Source: SBBG01 sp033717875 (GTDB taxonomy: Bacteria > Pseudomonadota > Gammaproteobacteria > Ga0077554 > Ga007554). Taken from it: a stretch of DNA of 6,312 nucleotides. Below the pieces are notes generated by a model that was not told the DNA's origin, did not search any database, and saw nothing but the letters and a program-made list of their open reading frames with translations. The stretch spans positions 1 to 6,312 of the forward strand of contig JADDKJ010000069.1 in the NCBI GenBank assembly GCA_033717875.1. Direction: 5' to 3'. Every line of letters starts with the position of its first letter. Position 1 is the first letter of the stretch. Position numbers and translations under genes: made by a program. This document shows, piece by piece, positions 1 to 6,131 of the stretch.

Positions 1-180
1 ATTGTTGCCTGGGCCCAGACCCGCCAGACCAACGGCTTCCTGGAGGCACTCAATGGGCTGTTTCAATCCGCCAAGCGCAAGGCGCGCGGCTACGGCAAAT
101 TCAGCACGATCCGTACCGTGATCTTCCTGATCGCCGGAAAGCTCGACTTCTCGAAGCTTAATCCCCATGTGGCGCGCTAA
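1..180 (+). CDS. ISL3-family transposase, C-terminal fragment (cut by window edge)
   Basis: The frame is open from base 1 to a TAA at 178-180 and gives the last 59 residues of a transposase. Visible family marks are the stretch TNGFLEALNGLFQSAKRKARGYG, followed by a phenylalanine, a hydrophobic helix and a short basic tail. This matches the C-terminal end of the DDE domain in ISL3 transposases, where an E, N-G-L and A-K-R-x-A-R-G-Y block is conserved; the glutamate there is probably the last acid of the catalytic triad. The protein would cut and join the IS ends. The stop codon directly touches the terminal repeat, normal for compact IS elements. The gene is partial only because the window starts inside it; its integrity upstream is unknown. 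Confidence 0.88.
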   Translation: MVAWAQTRQTNGFLEALNGLFQSAKRKARGYGKFSTIRTVIFLIAGKLDFSKLNPHVAR

Positions 181-203
181 CCCACTCGAATTTCAAAAGA
201 GCC
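181..203 (-). repeat. Right terminal inverted repeat (IRR) of left IS
   Basis: This 23-bp sequence, read on the minus strand, begins GGCTCTTTTGAAATT and ends GAGTGGG. It is the inverted partner of 6178-6200, differing at repeat positions 2 and 16. It starts immediately after the transposase stop codon. Its outer base (203) marks where the copA frame passes into IS sequence. Confidence 0.85.
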
Positions 204-442
204 AATTTGGCCATGCGCGGTACGCCGGTGAAATTGACCGGCGTTTCGGCGATCGTGAGGTCGAACTCGGTGCCGATAAGCTCTTTGGCGGTCCCGGTGG
301 CCGTCCCGAATGACTCCCGCCCCCAGGCCGGTTTGAGCCAGGGCGACAATCCCAGCAAGACGCCGCCTACGGCTAGTCCTTGGAGAAATCGCCGACGTGG
401 CAGATTCGGTAAAATAAGGAGGGGTTGGGGAATACGTTTCAT
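204..442 (-). pseudogene. copA: copA, 5' fragment of a copper-resistance multicopper oxidase, cut by the IS
   Basis: CopA/PcoA-type proteins are periplasmic multicopper oxidases that bind copper and oxidise Cu(I). About 79 native codons remain. Residues 16-22 (RRRFLQG) followed by a hydrophobic stretch and PAW form a Tat signal, as expected for an enzyme exported folded. Residues 57-75, GTEFDLTIAETPVNFTGVP, are the conserved start of the first cupredoxin domain of CopA. The start at 442 is supported by GGAGG eight bases upstream. The frame then runs into the IS repeat and ends at a TAA at 158-160, adding about 15 IS-derived residues. All type 1, 2 and 3 copper ligands lie beyond the break, so this piece cannot be an oxidase. 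The remainder may lie on the far side of the left IS or be lost. It is divergent from copRS, the usual arrangement for a CopR-activated gene. Confidence 0.87.
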
Positions 443-475
443 CTCGGTCTGTCCTCCAGTAAGTAGACATGACGC

Positions 476-481
476 AATATA
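476..481 (-). promoter_or_regulatory. Likely -10 box of the copA promoter
   Basis: The minus strand reads TATATT here, 33 bases downstream of the cop box and about 33 bases upstream of the copA start. No good -35 hexamer stands 16-18 bases further up, as expected for an activator-dependent promoter. The cop-box centre would lie near -53 relative to a start site about seven bases past this box, a usual place for an OmpR-family activator. Assigned by position and sequence only. Confidence 0.5.
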
Positions 482-504
482 GCCTCAGCCCTCTGTCCCT
501 GGCG

Positions 505-540
505 TGACAGGTGCATTACAATTTTGTAATCGTCTTGTCA
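505..540. promoter_or_regulatory. Cop box: nested palindromic CopR operator between copA and copR
   Basis: The core at 515-530 is ATTACAA-TT-TTGTAAT, a 7-2-7 inverted repeat that closely resembles the cop/cus boxes bound by CopR/CusR-type regulators. It is enclosed by a second inverted repeat, TGACA (505-509) and TGTCA (536-540), with exactly the same centre (522.5) and five unpaired-by-design bases on each side. The site lies between divergent copA and copR and can serve both genes. The outer TTGTCA could also act as a -35-like element for copR, but no matching -10 at normal spacing is seen. Confidence 0.8.
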
Positions 541-598
541 TCTTGCGGGCAGCCTGCCAGCGCTAGACTGGCTTCGCATCACCTTATGTGGATCCCTG

Positions 599-1282
599 AT
601 GAAACTTCTGATTGTCGAAGACGAAAGCAAGATCGGCGAGTATCTCCGGCAAGGGCTGACCGAGGCCGGTTTTGTGGTGGACCTCGCCCGCAACGGCCTG
701 GACGGGCAACATCTGGCGATGACCGGGCATTATGATCTGCTCATCCTCGACGTCATGCTGCCTGATGTCGACGGCTGGCGAGTCCTGAAATCGCTGCGCG
801 AGACGGGCAACCAAGTCCCGGTGCTGTTTCTCACCGCGCGCGACAACGTGGATGATCGCGTCAAAGGTCTGGAACTCGGCGCCGACGATTATCTGGTTAA
901 ACCCTTTGCCTTCGCCGAGTTGCTGGCGCGGGTGCGTACCCTGCTACGGCGCGGCGCAGTCCCGCCAACCGAAACGACGCTCAAGATCGCCGACCTCGAA
1001 CTCGATTTGGCGCGCCGCCGCGTCAGCCGCGCCGGGCAACGCATTCATCTTGCCGCCAAGGAATTCGCCCTGCTGGAACTGCTTATGCGCCGCCAGAGTG
1101 AGGTGCTGCCCCGTTCCCTCATTGCCTCACAGGTGTGGGACATGAATTTTGACAGCGACACCAATGTCGTCGACGTCGTCATCCGCCGCCTGCGGGCGAA
1201 GATCGACGACGGCTTCGAACTCAAGCTCATCCATACCGTGCGTGGCATGGGCTACATGCTCGATGTCTCTGACGAATCCTGA
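599..1282 (+). CDS. copR: Copper-responsive response regulator (OmpR/PhoB family)
   Basis: A 227-aa cytoplasmic transcription regulator, full length for the CopR/CusR group. The receiver domain covers residues 1-115: acidic pocket E7-D8, phospho-acceptor D51 in LILDVMLPDVDG, T79 and K101 (LVKPFAF). The C-terminal winged-helix domain covers roughly 125-223, with recognition helix near 186-202 (DTNVVDVVIRRLRAKID) and the wing IHTVRGMGYML. The sequence VLFLTARDNVDDRVKGLELGADDYL is characteristic of heavy-metal regulators. When phosphorylated by CopS it should bind the cop box at 505-540 and activate copA, and probably its own operon. The start at 599 has only a weak GGA upstream, but the first residues MKLLIVEDE are those expected of the family. 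It is followed at once by copS. Assignment to copper rather than silver rests on the adjoining copA start. Confidence 0.95.
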   Translation: MKLLIVEDESKIGEYLRQGLTEAGFVVDLARNGLDGQHLAMTGHYDLLILDVMLPDVDGWRVLKSLRETGNQVPVLFLTARDNVDDRVKGLELGADDYLVKPFAFAELLARVRTLLRRGAVPPTETTLKIADLELDLARRRVSRAGQRIHLAAKEFALLELLMRRQSEVLPRSLIASQVWDMNFDSDTNVVDVVIRRLRAKIDDGFELKLIHTVRGMGYMLDVSDES

Positions 1283-1289
1283 GCGGCTG

Positions 1290-2747
1290 ATGCAGCGGTC
1301 GCTCACACCATCCCTGGCTCCCGCGACACTTGTGCATCCTGCACGGCGTCCACCATCCCTCGCGTTGCGTGTCACGCTACTCTTCGGCATCGCTGCGGCG
1401 ATCGTGTTCCCGGTATTCGGCTGGATCATCGACCGCTCCATCCAAAGTCATTTCAGCGTGGAGGATAGCAACGAACTCAAGGCCATCGCCCAAAGCGTTA
1501 AAAAAGCCCTGTCCGCCGTCCGCTCCGAAGACGATCTTCGGGTCATTGAACGCAGATTCAGCGACATTCTGATCGGACACCACAGCGCATCGCTGTACAT
1601 CGCCGCGCATGACGGACGAACGATCTATGCCAGTTCCAACCCAGACCTGTCCATCATTGCCAACACGGCGATTGCTGGCAACACTGGCGGTTCAACACGG
1701 GAGTGGCGCGATGGTGACAACCACTACCGCGTACTGATACAGCGCATGGATAATGACGGGGCCGCACACGGCCCGTCTTACACGGTGGCAGTCGCAGTGG
1801 CGATCAACCACCACCTCCACTTTCTCAACGAATTCCGTCACACCTTGTGGCTGGTGATCGCGAGCGGTGTCGCCGTCATGAGCCTCATGGGATGGATCGC
1901 AGTACGGCAGGGACATGCGCCCCTGCGCCGTATCGTCGCCCAAATCCGCCAAACCAGCGCAAACGATTTGAATGCTCGACTGCCTCCCGAAACGGTACCC
2001 AGGGAACTCATTGATCTTGTGGTTTCGTTCAACGAAATGCTCGAACGCATGGAAGAGGCGTTTATCCGGCTCTCGAATTTTTCCGCCGATATCGCGCATG
2101 AACTGCGCACGCCCGTCACTAACCTGATGACTCAAACCCAGGTCGCCCTCTCCCAGGCCCGCAGCCTCGACGAATATCGCGAGACCCTCTACTCCAACAT
2201 CGAAGAATTCGAACGCATGGCACAGATGATCGGCGACATGCTCTTTCTGGCGCAGGCGGACAACGGCCTATACACGCTGAACGCGACGGCCGTCGATCTG
2301 GACAAGGAAGTACAATCGCTCTTCGAGTATTACGAAGTCTGGGCGGATGAACGCCATGTGACACTGGCGCTGGAAGGTGCTGCCACGGTCTCGGGTGACC
2401 GGTTGATGTTACGGCGAGCACTGAGCAATCTTCTGTCTAATGCGATTCGCCACACGCCCGCCGGCCAGACTGTACGGGTAAAACTTGAATCCAGTCCCCG
2501 CGATGAGATCGGCATTGTTATCGAAAATCCCGGTGCCCCTATACCCCCCGAGCACCTGCCAAGATTGTTTGACCGCTTTTACCGTGTCGATCCTTCAAGA
2601 CAGCGCGGCGGCGAAGGGACAGGGCTTGGGTTGGCTATCGTCAAATCCATCGTGGATGTGCATGGCGGCAGAATTGAAGTAAAGTCCACCGACGATTGCA
2701 CAACATTTCGAATTACCTTGCGCGATCAATCCAGTTCCATCGATTGA
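1290..2747 (+). CDS. copS: CusS/CopS-type copper sensor histidine kinase
   Basis: Inner-membrane sensor that detects periplasmic copper (or silver) and phosphorylates CopR. As drawn it has 485 residues: transmembrane helix about 24-47, periplasmic sensor about 48-184, second helix about 185-205, then HAMP. The HisKA phospho-acceptor is H270 in NFSADIAHELRTP. The ATPase part has N384 in the N box (NLLSNAIRHTP), ENPGAPIPPEHLPRLFDRFYRVDPSR near 412-437, and GEGTGLGLAIVKS near 441-453. As in CusS, the usual DxG is replaced by NPG. H54-F55 and the HHLHF stretch at 174-178 match positions that in E. coli CusS form the interface metal site. The start is uncertain: the ATG at 1290 lies seven bases after the copR stop with a GAG at good spacing; an ATG at 1263 would overlap copR by 20 bases and add nine residues. 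Either way translation is probably coupled to copR. Confidence 0.93.
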   Translation: MQRSLTPSLAPATLVHPARRPPSLALRVTLLFGIAAAIVFPVFGWIIDRSIQSHFSVEDSNELKAIAQSVKKALSAVRSEDDLRVIERRFSDILIGHHSASLYIAAHDGRTIYASSNPDLSIIANTAIAGNTGGSTREWRDGDNHYRVLIQRMDNDGAAHGPSYTVAVAVAINHHLHFLNEFRHTLWLVIASGVAVMSLMGWIAVRQGHAPLRRIVAQIRQTSANDLNARLPPETVPRELIDLVVSFNEMLERMEEAFIRLSNFSADIAHELRTPVTNLMTQTQVALSQARSLDEYRETLYSNIEEFERMAQMIGDMLFLAQADNGLYTLNATAVDLDKEVQSLFEYYEVWADERHVTLALEGAATVSGDRLMLRRALSNLLSNAIRHTPAGQTVRVKLESSPRDEIGIVIENPGAPIPPEHLPRLFDRFYRVDPSRQRGGEGTGLGLAIVKSIVDVHGGRIEVKSTDDCTTFRITLRDQSSSID

Positions 2748-2792
2748 CACGTCCTCTCGATACTGTCTGTAGACTGGGAAGCTTACCCCCGC

Positions 2793-3230
2793 CTATGGCA
2801 GCACCAGACCAACCGATTTCTCAATCGGGGAATAGCAGAGTCCCAGCTTTTCGTTGCACCCTTGGTAAGTGGCGAGTAGCGTGATTTTTTTCGCCTTGAG
2901 AGACCGATCCAGCACGAGCTCGGCCTGGAATGGCTCTTTCTACATCTCCATGGTGCCGGGGAATCGGTCGTTCTTGATTTTGCCCGTGGGCAGATGAATC
3001 TGACGGATCAGTACGCCACCCTGGTTTTTCACCGCGAAACGCACCTTGTCCTTGTAAATGTAGTGATCCTTCGCGGGAAGGAATTCGGCGATCAGTGTGT
3101 GCGGCCCCTTGACCGAAATCTTGAACTTGAAGGCTTCGTCGGGCGACAAGGGTTCGCCGCCGGCAGCCTGCGCGAAACCGGACTGGAGAAGCCTGAGAAG
3201 AACGAGATACTTGAGGAAGGATTTAACCAT
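2793..3230 (-). pseudogene. DsbD-alpha-like periplasmic domain protein, interrupted by an in-frame amber codon
   Basis: Without the stop the gene would encode 145 residues: a signal peptide (about 1-22, ending FAQA), then one domain like the N-terminal domain of the thiol-disulfide carrier DsbD. Family marks are DHYIYKDKVRFAV near 55-67 and, after the break, C125 and C132 in YQGCNEKLGLCYSP, the redox pair that in DsbD passes electrons to periplasmic partners. Codon 97 (2940-2942) is TAG where relatives usually carry tyrosine (VYK). The frame continues undisturbed for 48 codons to a second TAG at 2793-2795. The product of normal reading is 96 residues and lacks both cysteines. The ATG at 3230 is preferred because AGGAG lies five bases upstream and a signal peptide follows. 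An in-frame ATG at 3284 overlaps the tlpA stop as ATGA, but would put a poor leader in front. A recent nonsense mutation or sequencing error is most likely. Confidence 0.8.
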
Positions 3231-3280
3231 AAAAACTCCTATCACATGCCGCCCATGCCCCGGTGGGCACGGCAGCCGGT

Positions 3281-3790
3281 TCATGATTGCGCCTCTAGAA
3301 AGGCGCGCAGCTTTTTGAAGTTGATCACACCCACTGTCCTGGAGATGCGCCTGCCGGACTTGTCGATGAGGAACGTCGTCGGTGTGCCGTTGACCTGTCC
3401 GAACTCGCGCGCGAGGGCGCCATCCCGGTCGAGGGCCACGGGAAACGGCACACCCTGCTTGCGGATGTACTCGCGTATTTTTTCGGGTTCGTCATATCGC
3501 ATGGCCACTGCGATTACCTCGAACCCTCGGCTGCGATAGTGCTGGTAGGCTGCGATCAGATCCGGCATTTCTTTCAGGCAGATCCCGCAGCTCGTTGCCC
3601 AGAAATTTATGAGCACGATTTTGCCGCGCAGGTCGTACAGGCGGATCTTCTGGCCATCCATGGCCGCGAACGTGAGCGCCGGTGCCGCTACCGTTTGCGC
3701 GTGCGTATTGAAACTGGCGCAGAGGACAATGAGCAGTATCGCGTATCTTGACCTTTTACAAAGCACGCTAATGTTCACGATTCCGTGCAT
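3281..3790 (-). CDS. TlpA/ResA-like periplasmic thioredoxin-fold protein
   Basis: A 169-residue exported thiol-disulfide protein. A hydrophobic leader at about 15-31 (YAILLIVLCASFNTHAQ) could be a signal peptide or an anchor. The thioredoxin fold follows: KIVLINFWATSCGICLKEMP places the active site at C68-G-I-C71, and the cis-proline is P137 in NGTPTTFLID. Family members reduce disulfides or metal-binding cysteines in the periplasm, for example in cytochrome c or copper-centre assembly. The usual Trp just before the first Cys (WCxxC) is Ser here. The ATG at 3790 has AGGA nine bases upstream and lies inside the 3' end of the ATPase gene (23-base overlap), so expression is probably coupled. GTG starts at 3778 and 3766 are alternatives. 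The DsbD-alpha-like gene follows, and could have been its electron donor or partner before it broke. The target is unknown. Confidence 0.9.
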   Translation of the reverse strand: MHGIVNISVLCKRSRYAILLIVLCASFNTHAQTVAAPALTFAAMDGQKIRLYDLRGKIVLINFWATSCGICLKEMPDLIAAYQHYRSRGFEVIAVAMRYDEPEKIREYIRKQGVPFPVALDRDGALAREFGQVNGTPTTFLIDKSGRRISRTVGVINFKKLRAFLEAQS

Positions 3791-4457
3791 CCGCGACGAT
3801 CCTGCCGTCTTTGACGTGCAGCACCCGATGGGCGCATTGAGCGACCACTGGGTTGTGGGTCACCATGAGGAGTGTTTTGCCCGCCGCGTTCAGATCACTG
3901 AGCAATGTCAGCAGGTCGCCTTCGGAGGCGGAGTCCAGATTGCCTGTGGGCTCATCCATGAGAAGAATACCTGGATCGTTGGCAAGGGCTCGGGCGATTG
4001 CGACGCGCTGTTGCTGGCCGCCAGAGAGCATGCCTGGCAGGTGGCGGGCCTTGTCTCCCAGGCCAAAGCGTTCCAGCAAGTCCATGGCGCGTCCATTGGT
4101 ATTCTTGGTGCCGCCGAGCCATAGTGCAATTTCAATGTTTTCCAGGGCTGTAAGATGCGGCAACAGATTAAAGAGCTGGAACACGAACCCGATTCTTCGG
4201 GCGCGCAAGGCCGCCAGTTCAGTGGCGCCGAGCGTGCCTAGCTCAGTCCCGTCTACTACGATGCGGCCATCGCTGGGGCGGTCCAGGCCTCCAATGAGTT
4301 GCAGCAGTGTACTTTTGCCATGACCGGACGGTCCCATAATCGCGACCCAGCCGCCATGTTCGACGGTCATGGAGACTTCCGAGACCGCCTTCGTCTCGGC
4401 GCTGCCGCTGCCATAGGTCTTACTCACCTTCTCCAGTTCGATGACGGCCTCAGACAT
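3768..4457 (-). CDS. ABC transporter ATP-binding protein (LolD/MacB-like)
   Basis: A 229-residue cytoplasmic ATPase that pairs with the FtsX-type permease encoded just upstream. All motifs are intact: Walker A GPSGHGKST at 42-50 (K48), Q-loop Q94 in FVFQLFNLLPHLTALEN, signature LSGGQQQR at 144-151, Walker B ILLMDEP at 164-170 with catalytic E169, D-loop NLDS, and switch H201. The FQxFNLLPxLTALEN wording is typical of the MacB/LolD/FtsE group (type VII ABC systems), which turn ATP hydrolysis into movement of periplasmic domains rather than classical import. The start at 4457 overlaps the permease stop by eight bases and has GGAGG nine bases upstream. A longer in-frame reading from 4682 would lie in the permease gene and is not credible. 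Confidence 0.95.
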   Translation of the reverse strand: MSEAVIELEKVSKTYGSGSAETKAVSEVSMTVEHGGWVAIMGPSGHGKSTLLQLIGGLDRPSDGRIVVDGTELGTLGATELAALRARRIGFVFQLFNLLPHLTALENIEIALWLGGTKNTNGRAMDLLERFGLGDKARHLPGMLSGGQQQRVAIARALANDPGILLMDEPTGNLDSASEGDLLTLLSDLNAAGKTLLMVTHNPVVAQCAHRVLHVKDGRIVADARNREH

Positions 4458-5613
4458 AACGCATCGCCTCCACTGGGGAGAGTCTGGCCGCCCGATAGGC
4501 AGGATAGAGGCCGGCGAGCAGTGCGAGGCACACGGAAAAGCCCAATGCGAGAAGTACCGTCCCGTTGTCCAGCGTGGGCATCGGCGCCTGACGCAACGAC
4601 GCTGTGAACGCATTGTCGGTGAGATAGGGGCCGAAAAGATAGGCGCTGAGTCCCCCGATTGCCGTGCCCAATATCCCGCCAAGCAATCCGTAGAGTCCGG
4701 ATTCGAACATAAATGCCAGGAACAGTGTGCGCCGCGTGATGCCTACCGCCTGCAGGATGCCGATCTCGCGGCGGCGCTCATAGACCGCGGTGAGCAAGGT
4801 GTTGACGATACCAAACGCTGCGGCGAGCACACCGACCGCCGCCACCGCCTGCATCGCGGCGCCGACGGTGCCCACAATCGACAGCACCGAGGCCAGCAAC
4901 TGCTTGTCGGAGACGACTGCGACGTTGGCAACTTCCTGGATTTTCAGGCTGACGGCTTCCATCTGTTCGAGGTCCGTCACCTGGACGGTGATGAATGACA
5001 CCTTGTCCTGCACGCCGTAGATTTGTTGTGCCAGCGGAAGGGGAATAAAAGTGGCGATGTCATTCTTGGTGCCCGCTTCGTGCAGAACCCCGATCACGGG
5101 CAACGGCTCGCCACGCACGGTGAATGTGTCGCCCGGCTGGAGTTTGAATTGTTTGGCGATCGCTGAGCCGACGACCACCGCACGTTCGACCGGAGAGTTG
5201 AAGTAGCGTCCCGATTCGATAGCCCACTTCTGCAACGTGCGCATCTCTTCAGGCCAAACACCGATTACCGGCACGGGTTGGTTGCGAAACGCTGTCTTCT
5301 CGTTGAGATAGGGAATGGCGCTCTTGACACCTGCCACGCCACGAATCTTCTCAAGTTCAGGCATGGGAATCGCCTCGGGCAGTTGTTCCCCGGTGAGCAC
5401 CGAGATCTGTTCATAGGCACACCAGCCCTTGGGCGTGACCACCAGATTGGCGCCCAACCCTTGTGCTTGCTTCTTGATCTCTTTGGTCAGGCCTTGCCCG
5501 ATCGTCATCAATGCGACGAACGCGGCCATGCCCATGCTTATGCCCGCCAACGTGAAGACGAAACGCCCGCGCCGGCGCAGGAGGTTGCGCCACACCAATG
5601 TCCACAGGTTCAT
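4450..5613 (-). CDS. FtsX-family ABC transporter permease with MacB-type periplasmic domain
   Basis: A 387-residue inner-membrane protein with the four-helix layout of MacB/LolC permeases. Helix 1 is at about 17-40; the large periplasmic domain (MacB_PCD type) runs about 41-240; helices 2-4 are at about 246-275, 297-327 and 352-372. YERRREIGILQAVGITR (278-294) is the cytoplasmic coupling segment that contacts the ATPase, and the C-terminal PAYRAARLSPVEAMRYV is the family ending. A single cysteine, C65 in KGWCAYEQ, sits in the periplasmic domain. It is one permease subunit, so the transporter would be a homodimer unless a second permease lies elsewhere. The start at 5613 follows the preceding stop by seven bases, with a GAGG that overlaps that stop. 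Relatives move lipoproteins, toxins, peptides or metal-linked compounds; the substrate is not evident. Confidence 0.93.
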   Translation of the reverse strand: MNLWTLVWRNLLRRRGRFVFTLAGISMGMAAFVALMTIGQGLTKEIKKQAQGLGANLVVTPKGWCAYEQISVLTGEQLPEAIPMPELEKIRGVAGVKSAIPYLNEKTAFRNQPVPVIGVWPEEMRTLQKWAIESGRYFNSPVERAVVVGSAIAKQFKLQPGDTFTVRGEPLPVIGVLHEAGTKNDIATFIPLPLAQQIYGVQDKVSFITVQVTDLEQMEAVSLKIQEVANVAVVSDKQLLASVLSIVGTVGAAMQAVAAVGVLAAAFGIVNTLLTAVYERRREIGILQAVGITRRTLFLAFMFESGLYGLLGGILGTAIGGLSAYLFGPYLTDNAFTASLRQAPMPTLDNGTVLLALGFSVCLALLAGLYPAYRAARLSPVEAMRYV

Positions 5614-5620
5614 GAGAGCC

Positions 5621-6106
5621 TCAGCGGATCGGGCCGAAGTTCTTGAGGGATACGGCTTGCAGGAGCGGGCGCTGCGGGTCCGTCTTGAAGGTGCCGAAGA
5701 CGATGGATCCCATGGCGTCGATCTCTTCCCATTCTTTCGGCGTGTCGCCCGGCACTCTCACCGGCAGATAGAACTTGGCGCACTTCAGATCCTGGCAAGT
5801 CCGCGCCTCGCGCGAATCGATCAGGGCGATGAGCTGAGGGTCCCCGTTCGCCACGCCGGCCACAACGCCCCGCACCAGGAGCTCTCCCTGGTAGCCTTTG
5901 GCATCTGCGGCGATGTCTTCAACGTGCAGCCCGTTCTTCGACATCGGATGCGACGCATTGCCCAGCAGATCAGGCAGCGTATCAATGCCGAACTGTTGCT
6001 GGGCAAGCCGCACGCTCACATAGCCGACTGTGGCAAGCGCCACAAACGCGGCAATTACCGCACCGCGGCGCCACCATGATCTGTAGCGGTTCCCGACACT
6101 GCTCAT
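5621..6106 (-). CDS. Single-pass membrane protein with periplasmic CX4C domain, first gene of the operon
   Basis: A 161-residue protein that I do not recognise as a named family. A short basic N-terminus (RYRSWWRR) and one hydrophobic helix at about 14-34 suggest an anchor with the rest in the periplasm. The soluble part has beta-rich character; GYQGELLVRGVVAGV followed by LIALIDSREARTC...C..FYLPV resembles small OB-fold periplasmic domains, but this is a guess by eye. Its only two cysteines, C104 and C109, form a CX4C pair (TCQDLKCAKF) suited to a disulfide or a metal site. The ATG at 6106 has an excellent GAGGAGG eight bases upstream. It is cotranscribed with the permease, ATPase and TlpA-like protein, so it may be the accessory or substrate-binding subunit of that transporter, kept reduced by the thioredoxin. 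That role is inference. Confidence 0.85.
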   Translation of the reverse strand: MSSVGNRYRSWWRRGAVIAAFVALATVGYVSVRLAQQQFGIDTLPDLLGNASHPMSKNGLHVEDIAADAKGYQGELLVRGVVAGVANGDPQLIALIDSREARTCQDLKCAKFYLPVRVPGDTPKEWEEIDAMGSIVFGTFKTDPQRPLLQAVSLKNFGPIR

Positions 6107-6131
6107 GATTGATCCTCCTCCAGGTATCTTA

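Larger units (their letters stand above)
1..203 (+). mobile_element. Right end of an ISL3-family insertion sequence
   Basis: This is the 3' part of an IS: the tail of its transposase gene (to 180), followed directly by a 23-bp right terminal repeat. The outer end is at about base 203, where the copA reading frame of the neighbouring DNA stops. Read inward from 203 the repeat begins GGCTCTTTTGAAATT, typical of ISL3 ends, and it matches the repeat at 6178-6200 at 21 of 23 positions. ISL3 elements usually make 8-bp target duplications, but the other end of this copy lies outside the window, so this cannot be tested. Confidence 0.85.

Noticed and set aside
204..211. Target duplication shared between the inner flanks of the two IS copies
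   Set aside because: AATTTGGC (204-211) and AAAAAAAT (6170-6177) do not match, and the informative flanks are outside the window.
1149..1262. Extended copS start at 1149
   Set aside because: It would overlap copR by over 130 bases and its residues are the out-of-frame reading of copR.
2748..2792. Short inverted repeat GTCT-GT-AGAC (2765-2774) in the gap between the convergent genes
   Set aside because: Four-base arms with a two-base loop are expected by chance; no terminator is visible in this gap.
2813..2828. Hairpin CCGATT-TCTC-AATCGG as a terminator between the convergent copS and DsbD-like genes
   Set aside because: The stem has only six pairs and no T run follows on either strand; it also lies within the coding tail of the DsbD-like gene.
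2940..2942. TAG read as a special amino acid such as pyrrolysine
   Set aside because: Nothing else suggests a pyrrolysine-using host, and relatives carry ordinary tyrosine here; a nonsense mutation or error is simpler.
2994..3539. Long plus-strand open frame opposite the DsbD-like and tlpA genes
   Set aside because: It is antisense to well-supported genes, has no recognisable domain and no ribosome binding site.
4441..4998. Plus-strand open frame opposite the FtsX permease
   Set aside because: Composition and motif content belong to the minus-strand permease; the plus reading is a shadow.
4450..5613. Naming the transporter MacAB (macrolide efflux)
   Set aside because: There is no MacA-type adaptor or TolC-like gene nearby, and permease and ATPase are separate proteins rather than the fused MacB.
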